From: CAVZVZ01 sp963778895
Lineage (GTDB): Bacteria > Actinomycetota > Acidimicrobiia > Acidimicrobiales > Acidimicrobilacustridaceae
Reading direction: 5' to 3'
Length of the DNA stretch: 64,000 nt
NCBI GenBank assembly: GCA_963778895.1
Contig: CAVZVZ010000002.1
Span: forward strand, 868,001-932,000
The first letter of the stretch is position 1; each line of letters opens with the position of its first letter. The position numbers and the translations under genes are program-made. Under the pieces are notes generated by a model, which saw only the letters and a list, made by a program, of their open reading frames with translations, did not search any database and was not told the origin of the DNA. Shown in pieces: positions 25,679 to 34,882 of this stretch.

Positions 25679-27782
25679 ATGAGGCTCCTCCAGCTGAACC
25701 CCGACGGCACCGAGGAATCGGCGCTCGACTTCCACCCGACCATCACCGTCGTGAACGGCCTCGGTGTGGGCGGTCGCGACGTCGTCATCCGCGCCATCAC
25801 CGCCATCGCGAGAGGTCAGGACCCGGGCATCGGTGGGCTGGTCGAGGCCCATGGGGTGCTGTTCGACCTGACCAAGGAGACGCTGTCGCTGTTGGACGTG
25901 CACACCGACCTCGACGTCGTGCTCGGCCGTGGTCACATGCCCTCGGCGAACATGCCCGTCGCCCAGAGCGCGACGGCGCGGATGTCGGTCGAGCAGTTCC
26001 TGCACGCAACTCCGGCGGGCGTGCACCCCGAGCTCGACACCTTGCGCCGCAACCAAGCCGACGCCGCGGAGGCGTTGGCCATCCTCAGCGACGCCGCCGA
26101 GCGTTCGCAGAACGACCACCAACAGGCCACCTTGCGACTTCAGCAGGCCAAGGCTGCAGTCGACAACGCGCGTCGGCGCCCTGGAAGCCGCCCTCGCCGG
26201 GCTCGATGCCAGCGCGGCGCAAGAAGACATGACCGAAGACGAAATCGCGGCCCGGCGCGAAGAAGTGACGGCCGACATCACGCAACTGCGCAGCGATCTC
26301 GAACGCATCGAGCGCGGCCTGAAGCAGCTGTCGGCCATCGACACGCGACCCATCCAGGTGTTGCTCGACGCCATCGCCAACCCGGGCTCGGTCGACTTCG
26401 TCCCGTCCGAGCGAGCCCAAGAGCTCGCCGACGAGTTCGTACGACTGCAATCCGCGGTGGGTGGGCTGCAGGCTCGTCTCGAGTTCGAAGGCCGCGATCC
26501 GGCGTCGGCCAACGCGCAACTCGACGCCGCGCGCGCCGAGCTGGCCCAGGCCGAGCGAGGCATCGCCAAGCCCGACCTGTCGGCCGAGGACGTGGCGGAG
26601 CTCGAAGCGGCGCATCAGCAGGTGCTCGACGCCGAACGCAAGGCGTCGGGTCGGTTCAATCGCGGGCAGCGCTCACTCGACGAGGCGCTCGAGCGGGAAC
26701 AGGCGATCCTCGATCGAGTCGGGTTCCCGACCTGGAGCGCGTACGTCATGGGTTCGGGCTTGTTGGCCATCGACCCCGCCGCCGAGGAACGCCTCGAGAA
26801 AGCTCGCTTCGACTTCGAGGCCGCCGAGTCCAACTGGGCTCAGATCAGCGAGGCCATCGAGTCGGACCCCGAGCACAGCGCGTTGCTCGATCAGCTCGAG
26901 GCGGTGTACCTCGAGGCGTTCGACCTGCTCGGCGGACAAGAGCCCGACGACCTCGAAGCCGCACTGCGTGACCACAAGGAAGCCAAGCGCGAGGTCACGA
27001 CCCAGGAGCTCGTCGACGCGTTGGCCTACCAACTCGAGGTGGTCGGCCTCGATCTCGGCGAGAGCCCGAGCCTCGACCGCACCGTGGTGGTGGCCGAGGC
27101 GTTCCTCACCGAAGTCAGCGGCATCAACGAGCGCGTCGAGGAGCTCGAGGCCGAGCGCCATCACGTCTCGGGTGCGCTCGAGGAGGCCGAGGAGGAGCTG
27201 GCGTTGATGCCGGCCGAAGGCGCGCTCATCGATCTGACGGCGGCGCCCGCCGCGCCGGTCGACGTCGCCCTCACGGCCGAGGACGTCGCGGCCCTCGAAG
27301 CGGAATTGGCCGCAGCCACCGAGGTCGAGTTCGAGACGTCCGAACGCGTCGAAGCGCGAGAGGCGCTCGTCGACGCCGCGACCCAGGTGCACGCGGTAGC
27401 CACCAGCCGGCTGATGAAGGCGGCGACCGAGCTGGCCGAGCAATCCGATGACGCGCCGCCCCCGTCGACCGAGTCCGCCTTCGAGATCCCCGTCGACGAT
27501 GTCGAGGGTGACGCCGGGCAGGAAGCGCTCGAGTTCTATCTGCTGTCGCGCTTGGCGAGCCTGCGCAACGTGTCGTTCGCCGGTGCCGTGCCGCTCGTGG
27601 TCGACGATGCGTTCGACGGGATGCCGCGCGACGAGCTGCGGACGCTACTGGGCAAGCTCGAGAAGATGGCCGAAGCCGTCCAGATCATCTACCTGACCGA
27701 CGACGAGAACATCACCGACTGGGCCACCGAGGTGGGCTTCCAACGCGCGGCGGTGGTCGACGCGCCCGGACCGTTCACCTGA
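25679..27782 (+). CDS. SMC/RecN-like coiled-coil protein with degenerate P-loop
   Basis: 700 residues in two frames, break near 26170. The N-terminus (MRLLQLNPDGTEES; then FHPTITVVNGLGVGGRDVVI) resembles an ABC/SMC head, but the Walker A position reads GLGVGGRD, without the Lys-Ser/Thr. A long coiled-coil region (about residues 110-560) is rich in Glu, Ala, Arg and Leu. The C-terminus, about residues 610-690, reads FAGAVPLVVDDAFDGMP and VQIIYLTDDENI, a convincing Walker B plus D-loop and H-loop-like segment. The frame ends eight bases before the guaB stop in the opposite orientation. The molecular role is unknown; DNA or chromosome binding is an inference. Confidence 0.75.
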
Positions 27783-27789
27783 GGGCGGG

Positions 27790-29319
27790 TCAGGCCCAGT
27801 AGTTGGGCGCCTGTTTGGTGATCGTCACATCGTGGGGATGGCTCTCGCGCAGCCCGGCCGAGGTGATCCGCACGAACCCGGCGCGCGACTTGAGGTCAGC
27901 GATCGTCGGTGTGCCGCAGTACCCCATGGACGAGCGCAGGCCCCCGACCAACTGGTGCAACATGTTGGTGAGCGGACCCTTGTAGGCGATGCGTCCTTCG
28001 ATGCCTTCGGGTATCAGCTGGTCGGCATCGTCGATGTCGCCTTGGAAGTACCGATCCTTCGAGTACGACCGGGCCTTCATCGCCCCGAGCGAGCCCATGC
28101 CCCGGTACTCCTTGTAGCGCTCGCCTTGCTCGAGCACGACCTCGCCCGGTGACTCGTCGACACCGGCGAGCAGGCTGCCGAGCATCACGACGTCGGCGCC
28201 GGCGGCCAGCGCCTTGGCGATGTCGCCGGAATGTTGCACGCCACCATCGGCGATGAGCGGGATGTCGTGGCGAGCGGCCGCGGCGGCGCAGTCGTGGATG
28301 GCGGTGACTTGAGGGACACCGACACCTGCGACCACGCGGGTGGTGCAGATGGCGCCCGGCCCGATGCCGACCTTCACCCCGTCGGCGCCCACGCCGACGA
28401 GGGCGTCGACCGCTTCCGGTGTGGCGACGTTGCCGGCGATGATCTCGAGGTTGAACCGGCTCTTCAGTTCCTTGACCGTGTCGAGCACGCTCTGGGTGTG
28501 ACCGTGGGCGGTGTCGACGATCAGCAGGTCGACACCGGCGGAGACGAGCGAGCTGGACCGCTCGAGCACGTCGGGCCCCACACCGACCGCCGCGGCGACG
28601 CGCAGGCGTCCACGTTCGTCGCGCGTGGCCTGGGGGAACTCGGTGCGCTTCATGATGTCTTTGATCGTGATGAGCCCGTGCAAGATGCCGTCGTCGACGA
28701 TCGGCAACTTCTCGATGCGGTGCTCCCACAGGATCTGCTTGGCCTGGTCGAGTGTGGTGCCGGTGGGCGCCGTGATGAGCGGCGGCCGCCGCATGACGTT
28801 CTCGATCGGTTGCTCGACGTCGTCGATGAATCGTAGGTCGCGGTTCGTGAGCAGGCCGACGAGCTGACCCTCGGTGTCGGTGATCGGCACACCCGAGATG
28901 TGATAGCGAGCCATCAGCGCCAGCGCGTCGGATACCAGCGCGGCGGGCGGGAGTGTGACCGGGTCGACGATCATGCCGGATTGGCTGCGCTTCACCCGGT
29001 CGACCTCGGCCGTTTGGTCCTGGATCGAAAGGTTGCGGTGGATGACACCCAGACCACCGGCGCGAGCCAGGGCGATGGCCATCGGCGCTTCGGTGACGGT
29101 GTCCATGGCGGCCGACACGATCGGGATCGCCAGTTCGATGGAGCGGGAGAGTCGAGTGCGAGTGTCGACGTCGGCGGGGAGCACCGACGACTCGGCCGGG
29201 ACGAGCAACACGTCGTCGAACGTGAGACCGAGCTTGGCGAACTTGGGTGGCCAGTGTTCGCTCTCGGGCCCGTCCAGACCCTCGTTCGCCTCCGGGAACG
29301 GCTCAACAGGGTCTTCCAT
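27790..29319 (-). CDS. guaB: Inosine-5'-monophosphate dehydrogenase
   Basis: 509 residues; oxidises IMP to XMP with NAD, the committed step to guanine nucleotides. It opens with the N-terminal barrel strand LTFDDVLLVPAESSVLP. Two CBS domains lie at about residues 115-235, for example ISGVPITDTEGQLVGLLTNRD. The catalytic loop GIGPGAICTTRVVAG places Cys near residue 325, and the flap MGSLGAMK plus RYFQGD follows. Length and motifs are complete. The gene is divergent from the eRF1-like gene, with 137 bases between them. Confidence 0.96.
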   Translation of the reverse strand: MEDPVEPFPEANEGLDGPESEHWPPKFAKLGLTFDDVLLVPAESSVLPADVDTRTRLSRSIELAIPIVSAAMDTVTEAPMAIALARAGGLGVIHRNLSIQDQTAEVDRVKRSQSGMIVDPVTLPPAALVSDALALMARYHISGVPITDTEGQLVGLLTNRDLRFIDDVEQPIENVMRRPPLITAPTGTTLDQAKQILWEHRIEKLPIVDDGILHGLITIKDIMKRTEFPQATRDERGRLRVAAAVGVGPDVLERSSSLVSAGVDLLIVDTAHGHTQSVLDTVKELKSRFNLEIIAGNVATPEAVDALVGVGADGVKVGIGPGAICTTRVVAGVGVPQVTAIHDCAAAAARHDIPLIADGGVQHSGDIAKALAAGADVVMLGSLLAGVDESPGEVVLEQGERYKEYRGMGSLGAMKARSYSKDRYFQGDIDDADQLIPEGIEGRIAYKGPLTNMLHQLVGGLRSSMGYCGTPTIADLKSRAGFVRITSAGLRESHPHDVTITKQAPNYWA

Positions 29320-29456
29320 GGCTGGAGTCTAGGGGCGTCGGTCCGAGATGCCGAGCATGGCACGGTCGTCCCCGAGGCGCGGCCGGGGCGGCGGGCGTAC
29401 CATCACGCCAGAGCCCGAGCCGTAGTGGCGAAACAGTGTGGCGAAAGTGAGGTGCT

Positions 29457-30578
29457 GTGCCCGCGATCACAGAGGACACCATCCGCCAGTTGGCCGGTTT
29501 CCGAAGTCGCGGGGCCCCCGTCGTCTCCTGTTATCTCGATGTGGACGGACGCCGTCACGTACGTCGCCAAGACGTCGAGGCCGAGCTCGATCACCTGTTG
29601 CGGCCCGTGCGCAGCAACGGACGCCGCGACGCGACCTCGGCGGACTTCGCGCAGATCGAGCGGTACGTGCGCGACCGACTCGATCGATCGCAAGCGCGTG
29701 GGCTTGCGATCTTCTCGTGTTCCGCGCGTGACTTGTTCGAGGTGATTCCGCTGCCGGTTTCTGTTGCGAGCCGCGTGGTGATCAACAGCGCGCCGGCGAT
29801 CGGTCAGCTCGAAGCGCTCGTGCAAGAGCTCGACCGCTTCGGTGTGTTGCTCGTCGACAAGCAACGGGCGCGCATGTTCGTCTTCCAGTTCGGCGAGCTG
29901 ATCGACCATTCCGAGCTGTTCGAGGCCAAGCCGCGCCAGTACGACTCGATCGGTGAACGCGATCTGGTCGGGTACGACAAGGCCGAGCACCACGTCGAAG
30001 AGCTCGTGCTGCAACACATTCGGCATGCTGCTGATGTCGCGTTCGAGGTGTTCCAACACGATGGGTTCGATCGGCTGACGGTGGGGGCGCCCGACGGGAT
30101 CTTGCCCACGGTCGAGGCGTTGCTCCATCCCTACCTGCAAGAGCGCCGGTGCGGGACGATCGACGTCGCGGCAAATGCGAGCGTGGCCGACATCCGCGCC
30201 GCGGCCATGCGCATGGAGGCCGCGATCGAGCGCGAGAAGGAAGCGACGCTCGTGGCCAGGTTCCGCGACGCGGTCGGTCGTGGCGGCCGCGGCGTTGCCG
30301 GGCTCGAGGCCACGCTGCGCTCTCTCGTCGAGCGGCGGGTCGAGGTGTTGTTCGTGTCGCACGGCTACCACGACAGTGGCTGGCATTGTGAGCGTTGCGG
30401 TCATCTGTGTCCCAAGGGGCCGACGTGCCCGGTCGACGGATCGCAGATGCTCCGGATCGACGACATCGTCGAGGAGGCCGTCGATGTCGCCCTCGGCCAG
30501 TCGTGCAAGGTCGAGATCTGCAGTGACAACGCGGATCTCGACGTGATGGGTCGCATCGGCGCCCTTCTCCGCTACTGA
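29457..30578 (+). CDS. Bacterial eRF1-like (baeRF/Vms1-type) protein
   Basis: 373 residues from a GTG. The protein resembles the bacterial and archaeal eRF1 relatives. The opening APVVSCYLDVDGRRHVRRQD matches the N-terminal domain. The middle domain has FGVLLVDKQRARMFVFQFGE. The C-terminal domain has AVGRGGRGVAGLEATLRSLV and a zinc ribbon CERCGHLCPKGPTCPVDG. No GGQ is present, as is usual for this group. Relatives such as Vms1/ANKZF1 release or cleave peptidyl-tRNA on stalled ribosomes, so a ribosome-rescue role is possible. Confidence 0.75.
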   Translation: MPAITEDTIRQLAGFRSRGAPVVSCYLDVDGRRHVRRQDVEAELDHLLRPVRSNGRRDATSADFAQIERYVRDRLDRSQARGLAIFSCSARDLFEVIPLPVSVASRVVINSAPAIGQLEALVQELDRFGVLLVDKQRARMFVFQFGELIDHSELFEAKPRQYDSIGERDLVGYDKAEHHVEELVLQHIRHAADVAFEVFQHDGFDRLTVGAPDGILPTVEALLHPYLQERRCGTIDVAANASVADIRAAAMRMEAAIEREKEATLVARFRDAVGRGGRGVAGLEATLRSLVERRVEVLFVSHGYHDSGWHCERCGHLCPKGPTCPVDGSQMLRIDDIVEEAVDVALGQSCKVEICSDNADLDVMGRIGALLRY

Positions 30579-30597
30579 GCGACCGCGATACGCGTTG

Positions 30598-31569
30598 GTG
30601 ACCCACGGACTCGTCGCCGGCGTCGACGTCGGTGGAACCAAGATCCTCGGCCGGGTGCTCGACCCGACGGACGATCGGCGCGCCCTGGCGGAGCGGCGGA
30701 TCGACACTCCCCGCGGCGCGGACGCGATGTTGGACGCGCTCGTCGAAGTGGTCACGGCGCTGGCGACCGATGAGCGTGTCGTGGACGGCGGCGGTTTGGA
30801 CGCCGTCGGTGTGGGCGTGCCCGGGCTGGTCGATCGCGATGGAGTCTTGCGGTTCGCACCGAACCTGCCGGGCGTGATCGAGTTCCCGGTGCAGGCGCGG
30901 CTGATGGAACGCCTCAACTGTTCGGTTGCCGTCGACAACGATGCGAACTGCGCCACATGGTGTGAGTTCCGGTTGGGGGCGGCGAAGGGGACCACCGATG
31001 CGGTGCTCGTCACCCTCGGCACGGGGATCGGCGCCGGCATCGTCACCGGTGGGCGTCCGCATCGCGGCGCACACGGCTTCGCCGGAGAGCCCGGGCACAT
31101 GCAGATCGATCCGAACGGCCCGCCCTGCCCCTGCGGTCGGCGCGGATGCTGGGAGCGGTTCGCGTCCGGGAGCGGCCTCGGTCGGTTGGCCCGGGACGCC
31201 GCGGCCGCGGGCCGGGCCCATCGGGTGGTCGCCCTCGCCGGCGGCGACCCCGAAGACGTCCGAGGCGAGCACGTGACGCGTGCCGCGCTCGACGGCGATG
31301 ACCAGGCCTTGGCGATCATGCGCGATTTCGCGTGGTGGTTCGCCGTGGGGGTGGCCAACCTGGTGAACATCCTCGACCCCGAGGTGGTCGTAGTCGGCGG
31401 CGGTCTCACCGATGCGGGAGAGCTGTTCCTCGCGCCGGCACGTGCCGCGTTCGCCGAGCTGGTGCTGGCGCCCGACCATCGACCGACGGTGCCCATCGTG
31501 GCCGCGGCCTTCGGGCCCGAAGCCGGCGCGATCGGCGCGGCGCTGCTCGCACGAGACCCCGTCGATTGA
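30598..31569 (+). CDS. ROK-family sugar kinase (glucokinase type)
   Basis: 323 residues. The ATP-binding opening AGVDVGGTKILGRVLD and VGVGVPGLVDRDG are followed by the sugar-binding VAVDNDANCATWCEFR, TLGTGIGAGIVTGG and the ROK zinc motif GEPGHMQIDPNGPPCPCGRR with GCWERFASG. This is the standard pattern of actinobacterial glucokinases. GTG 30598 (or TTG 30595) is the start. It follows the eRF1-like gene by about 20 bases and precedes the aminotransferase gene. Confidence 0.9.
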   Translation: MTHGLVAGVDVGGTKILGRVLDPTDDRRALAERRIDTPRGADAMLDALVEVVTALATDERVVDGGGLDAVGVGVPGLVDRDGVLRFAPNLPGVIEFPVQARLMERLNCSVAVDNDANCATWCEFRLGAAKGTTDAVLVTLGTGIGAGIVTGGRPHRGAHGFAGEPGHMQIDPNGPPCPCGRRGCWERFASGSGLGRLARDAAAAGRAHRVVALAGGDPEDVRGEHVTRAALDGDDQALAIMRDFAWWFAVGVANLVNILDPEVVVVGGGLTDAGELFLAPARAAFAELVLAPDHRPTVPIVAAAFGPEAGAIGAALLARDPVD

Positions 31570-31616
31570 GCTGAAAGGCGTCCGGAACGGGTACGGGCGA
31601 GGACTACCGTGGCCCT

Positions 31617-32796
31617 ATGGAGTTCCGCCGGATCACCGCGCTGCCGCCGTACGTCTTCACGATCATCGATTCGTTGAAAGTCGAGGCCCGCCGAGCGGGG
31701 CAGGACGTGATCGACTTCGGGTTCGGCAACCCCGATCTGCCGTCGCCTGACGTCGCCGTCGAGAAGATCGTCGAGGCCGTACAGAACCCGAAGAACCACC
31801 GGTACTCGGCCAGCCGCGGCATCCCGAAGCTGCGCCAAGCGGTGAGCGATCTGTACCTACGGCGCTTTGGTGTGGAGCTCGATCCCGATACCGAGGTCAT
31901 CAACACCATCGGCGCCAAGGAGGGGTTCTCCCATCTGATGTGGGTGCTGCTGCAGCCGGGCGATGCCGCGCTCGTGCCGTCGCCGTCGTACCCGATCCAC
32001 ATCTACGGGCCGCTCTTCGCCGGCGCCGAGATCCGCGAGGTGCCGCTCGGCACCGACACCGACTTCTTCGAGAACCTGCAAGAGGCGTGGGAGTACTCCT
32101 GGCCGAAGCCGCGCGTGATCGTGATGTCGTTCCCGCACAACCCCACGACCACGTGCGTGAGCCTCGAGTTCATGCAGAAGGTCGTGGACTTCGCTCGCGA
32201 GAAGGAGGTCGTCGTCGTCCACGACAACGCCTACGCCGATCTCGGGTTCGACGGGTACCAGCCGCCCTCGATCCTGCAAGCCGAGGGTGCGAAGGAAGTG
32301 GCGGTCGAGCTGTATTCGATGACCAAGTCGTTCTCGATGGCGGGCTGGCGCATCGCCTACTTGGTGGGCCGCGTCCGATGTGGTGCAAGCGCTGGCCAAG
32401 CTGAAGAGCTACCTCGACTACGGCGCGTTCCAACCGATTCAGATCGCGGCGACCGTCACCTTGAACGAGCAACCGGACTACCCGAAGATCGTGCAGGAGA
32501 TCTACCAGAGCCGTCGCGATGCGCTGTGCGGTGGGCTCGATCGGATCGGATGGTCGATCGAGCCTCCGAAGGGCACCATGTTCGTGTGGTCGCCGATCCC
32601 GGAGCCCTACCTCGAGATGGGATCGATCGAGTTCTCGTCCTTCCTGGTGCGCGAGGCCAACGTCGCCACCTCACCGGGTGTGGGCTTCGGCCCTGGTGGT
32701 GACGGCCACGTGCGGTTCGCCATGATCGAGAACGAACACCGTACGAAGCAGGCCATTCGCAACCTCAAGCGTGCCCTGCCCAAGCTCGGCGGCTGA
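31617..32796 (+). CDS. Class I/II aminotransferase, alanine-transaminase (AlaC)-like
   Basis: About 392 residues in two frames, break near 32378. The fold-type I PLP residues are clear: FGFGNPDLPSP, INTIGAKEGFSHL, VMSFPHNPTTTCVS, VVVHDNAYADLGFDGY and the Lys in YSMTKSFSMAGWRIAY. The C-terminal domain carries WSIEPPKGTMFVWSPIPE and VGFGPGGDGHVRFAMIEN. The sequence style is closest to the AlaC/diaminopimelate aminotransferase group. The exact substrate cannot be set from sequence. Confidence 0.88.
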
Positions 32797-32803
32797 TTGC
32801 CGG

Positions 32804-33271
32804 TCAGCTTGCGTGCCAGTGCTGATAGGCCGGTGGCCAGCTGGGGCGGCCGTCGTACTGGGCATGCATGACGTGATCGAGCAGTAGCTCGAACAGGGTG
32901 TCGTTCTCCGTGGTCGTGCCTTGGGCCAGGTACACGTCGAGCACGTGTTGGCGCAGGGTGAGATCGTCCTCCGCCGTGCGCACCCGGCCGGTCACGTAGA
33001 ACTCGTCGTCGACGTGTTCGGGCGGGAACGTGTGCAGCGCGTACCGACCGTCCCGATGGAGGTCGCGCCGCTTCGGCGTCTGGTTGCCGACGAACACGTA
33101 GAGACCGTCGTCGACGATCACCGGGCAGACGGGATGCAATCGCGGGCCGCCATCGGATCGAACCGTCGCCAGGAAGGCGAGTCCCGGGCCGTACTGGTAG
33201 AGCAAGGCCCGCCCCGCGTCCGCCATCCCGGGACTCTCTCGGGCGAAGTCGCCCCACGTCGTCGGTCGCAT
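32804..33271 (-). CDS. Pyridoxamine-5'-phosphate-oxidase-like split-barrel protein
   Basis: 155 residues with the FMN- or F420-binding split-barrel pattern: YGPGLAFLATVRSDGGPRLH, PVIVDDGLYVFVG, KRRDLHRDGRYALHTFPP and DEFYVTGRVR. Typical PNPOx-family proteins of this length are flavin/deazaflavin-dependent reductases or haem-utilisation proteins. The start at ATG 33271 is preferred over a longer frame to 33331. The 128 bases upstream to the VOC gene carry a tandem GATTCGGTRCC pair near 33352-33373 but no gene. Confidence 0.8.
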   Translation of the reverse strand: MRPTTWGDFARESPGMADAGRALLYQYGPGLAFLATVRSDGGPRLHPVCPVIVDDGLYVFVGNQTPKRRDLHRDGRYALHTFPPEHVDDEFYVTGRVRTAEDDLTLRQHVLDVYLAQGTTTENDTLFELLLDHVMHAQYDGRPSWPPAYQHWHAS

Positions 33272-33399
33272 GGCCCGATTCTGCGCCGGGCCTGTGACAT
33301 CTGGTCCACACACGCGTACTGCGGTTGTCACGCCGTGTCACACAGGCACAGATTCGGTACCGATTCGGTGCCTATGGGCATCGAATCGCGATGCGAGGT

Positions 33400-33759
33400 T
33401 CAGAGCGGTTCCATCATCTCGAGCCGGTTGCCGAAGCCGTCGTAGATGTAGACGCGGTCGAACCCCTCGAGCGGCTCGTCGTCGACCACCTCGTAGCCGG
33501 CCTGGCGCGCCGCATCGGCGAGCTCGCGCACGGCATCGACCCGAAAGGCGACGTGGGCTTTGCGCGCCGCCCGGAAGTCCTGCTCGACGCCGAGATGCAC
33601 CGTGACGCCGGGCCCCTCGAACCAGCATCCGCCGCGCACCGCGAGATTGGGTGGTTTTGGGGTCTCGGTCAGTCCGAGCAGATCGACGTAGAACGCTCGG
33701 GCCCGGTCCTCTTCACCCGGAGGCATCGCCAGCTGCACGTGGTCGATCGACCGCAGCAT
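33400..33759 (-). CDS. VOC (glyoxalase/bleomycin-resistance) superfamily protein
   Basis: 119 residues of the vicinal-oxygen-chelate fold: SIDHVQLAMPPGEEDRARAF at the first metal strand, a WFEGPGVTVHLGVE strand, HVAFRVDAVRELADAARQAG, and a final strand VYIYDGFGNRLEMMEP with the Glu ligand. The ATG lies one base after the stop of the TetR gene, forming a two-gene operon. The substrate is unknown. Confidence 0.88.
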   Translation of the reverse strand: MLRSIDHVQLAMPPGEEDRARAFYVDLLGLTETPKPPNLAVRGGCWFEGPGVTVHLGVEQDFRAARKAHVAFRVDAVRELADAARQAGYEVVDDEPLEGFDRVYIYDGFGNRLEMMEPL

Positions 33760-33760
33760 G

Positions 33761-34369
33761 TCAGCGAGCGGTCGCGACCGCGTCCGGAACGAGCAGGCCC
33801 TCCATCACGAACGACACCGCGGCATCGGCCACCTCGTCCGCCGAATCGCGACGCTCGTGGATGAACACGCGAGCCAGATGGGTGGTCACGCCGAGAACCG
33901 CGTGGGCGAGCATCAACGGGTCGGCATCGCGGATCAGACCCCGCTCGACGCCCTCCGAGAGGTGCTGCATGACGTCGGCCACCGCGACTTCCTGGCCCTT
34001 GCGCATCGCGGCGATGAAGCGCTCGTCAGTGACCGCGAACTGGATCAGCTGGTTGACGTCTCGATGTTCGGCCGACCATTGCATCGATGCCCGGATACCG
34101 AGGCCGATGCGGCGGACGGGATCGTCCTCGTCGGCGATGGCCTGCTCTTGCGCTCGCCGTAACGAGTGCTGGGCGTCGCGCAAGATCTCGACGAAGAGCT
34201 GTTCCTTGCTGTCGAAGTACCAGTAGAAGACGCCTTTGCCCACCCCCAGGCCCTGCACGATCTCGGCGACCGAGGTGGGGTGGTAGCCGTTCTCGGCGAA
34301 GCGGGCAGCGGCGTAGTCCATCAGCTGCTGCCGGCGCTCCTTGCCACGTTGGGTCAGCCGCCGGGTCAT
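33761..34369 (-). CDS. TetR-family transcription regulator
   Basis: 202 residues. The N-terminal helix-turn-helix is textbook: RRQQLMDYAAARFAENGYHP, SVAEIVQGLGVGKGVFYWYF and SKEQLFVEILRDA. The C-terminal helical ligand domain ends near LLVPDA. The ATG at 34369 is chosen because longer frames run through the operator. It is followed by the VOC gene, and an 18-base palindrome 22 bases upstream is a likely autoregulatory operator. Confidence 0.92.
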   Translation of the reverse strand: MTRRLTQRGKERRQQLMDYAAARFAENGYHPTSVAEIVQGLGVGKGVFYWYFDSKEQLFVEILRDAQHSLRRAQEQAIADEDDPVRRIGLGIRASMQWSAEHRDVNQLIQFAVTDERFIAAMRKGQEVAVADVMQHLSEGVERGLIRDADPLMLAHAVLGVTTHLARVFIHERRDSADEVADAAVSFVMEGLLVPDAVATAR

Positions 34370-34390
34370 CGGGCGCCACGGTAAACAGCA

Positions 34391-34408
34391 CTTGACCAGA
34401 CGGTCAAG
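34391..34408. promoter_or_regulatory. Palindromic operator, TetR type
   Basis: CTTGACCAGACGGTCAAG has perfect seven-base arms around AGAC and lies just upstream of the TetR gene start. TTGACC-n4-GGTCAA fits the size and symmetry of TetR-family operators. It overlaps the region needed by the TetR-VOC promoter and also faces the plus-strand gene at 34490. Confidence 0.7.
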
Positions 34409-34489
34409 AAATTGGGCCGCAGCGCATGGGGTGCGGGTCATCCGACGTGGGTGATGACCGGGTGGCTCGTCGTCGCCCAAGATGGAGCC

Positions 34490-34861
34490 ATGCCGAGCCC
34501 TGTCACCGACGAGATCCCGACTGATCACCCACACCACCATCCGCATCACCATCACCTGCCCAGTCCCAATCCCGTGGTCAACGTGCTGCTGGCCGGGTGC
34601 GCCTACGAGATCGTGGCCACGGGCGTGAACACCTGGTTGGACGAGCCGACCCTGCCGCTCCTGTCGAATGGCGTGCGGGCCTTCAGTTGGAAAGCGTTCG
34701 GGGCCGCCTGGGCCGCCTGGGCCCTGCCGGCCGGCCTGGTCGGTGTGGGCTTCGTCTGCTCGCGGTGGTCGTCGTCGAACGCAGTGGGCAGGAGGCGACG
34801 CGAGGCTCGAAAGGGCGTTCGTTCGCGGGCGCTTCCAGTGCTGGAAACATCCCGTTCATGA
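34490..34861 (+). CDS. His-rich small membrane protein, hypothetical
   Basis: 123 residues. The N-terminus carries a DHPHHHPHHHH tract, then one or two hydrophobic segments (VNVLLAGCAYEIVATGVNTW and AWAAWALPAGLVGVGFVC) and a basic tail. A His tract next to membrane helices suggests metal contact, but no family is recognisable. It is divergent from the TetR gene and may be its target. The ATG is at 34490, and a longer frame exists to 34412. Confidence 0.5.
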   Translation: MPSPVTDEIPTDHPHHHPHHHHLPSPNPVVNVLLAGCAYEIVATGVNTWLDEPTLPLLSNGVRAFSWKAFGAAWAAWALPAGLVGVGFVCSRWSSSNAVGRRRREARKGVRSRALPVLETSRS

Positions 34862-34882
34862 GCGACCCGTACCGTGCCTGCC

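Noticed and set aside
29403..31838. 811-residue minus-strand frame
   Set aside because: Antisense shadow of the eRF1-like and ROK genes, which have strong motifs on the plus strand. It is Arg/Ala/His-rich, as GC-driven shadows are.
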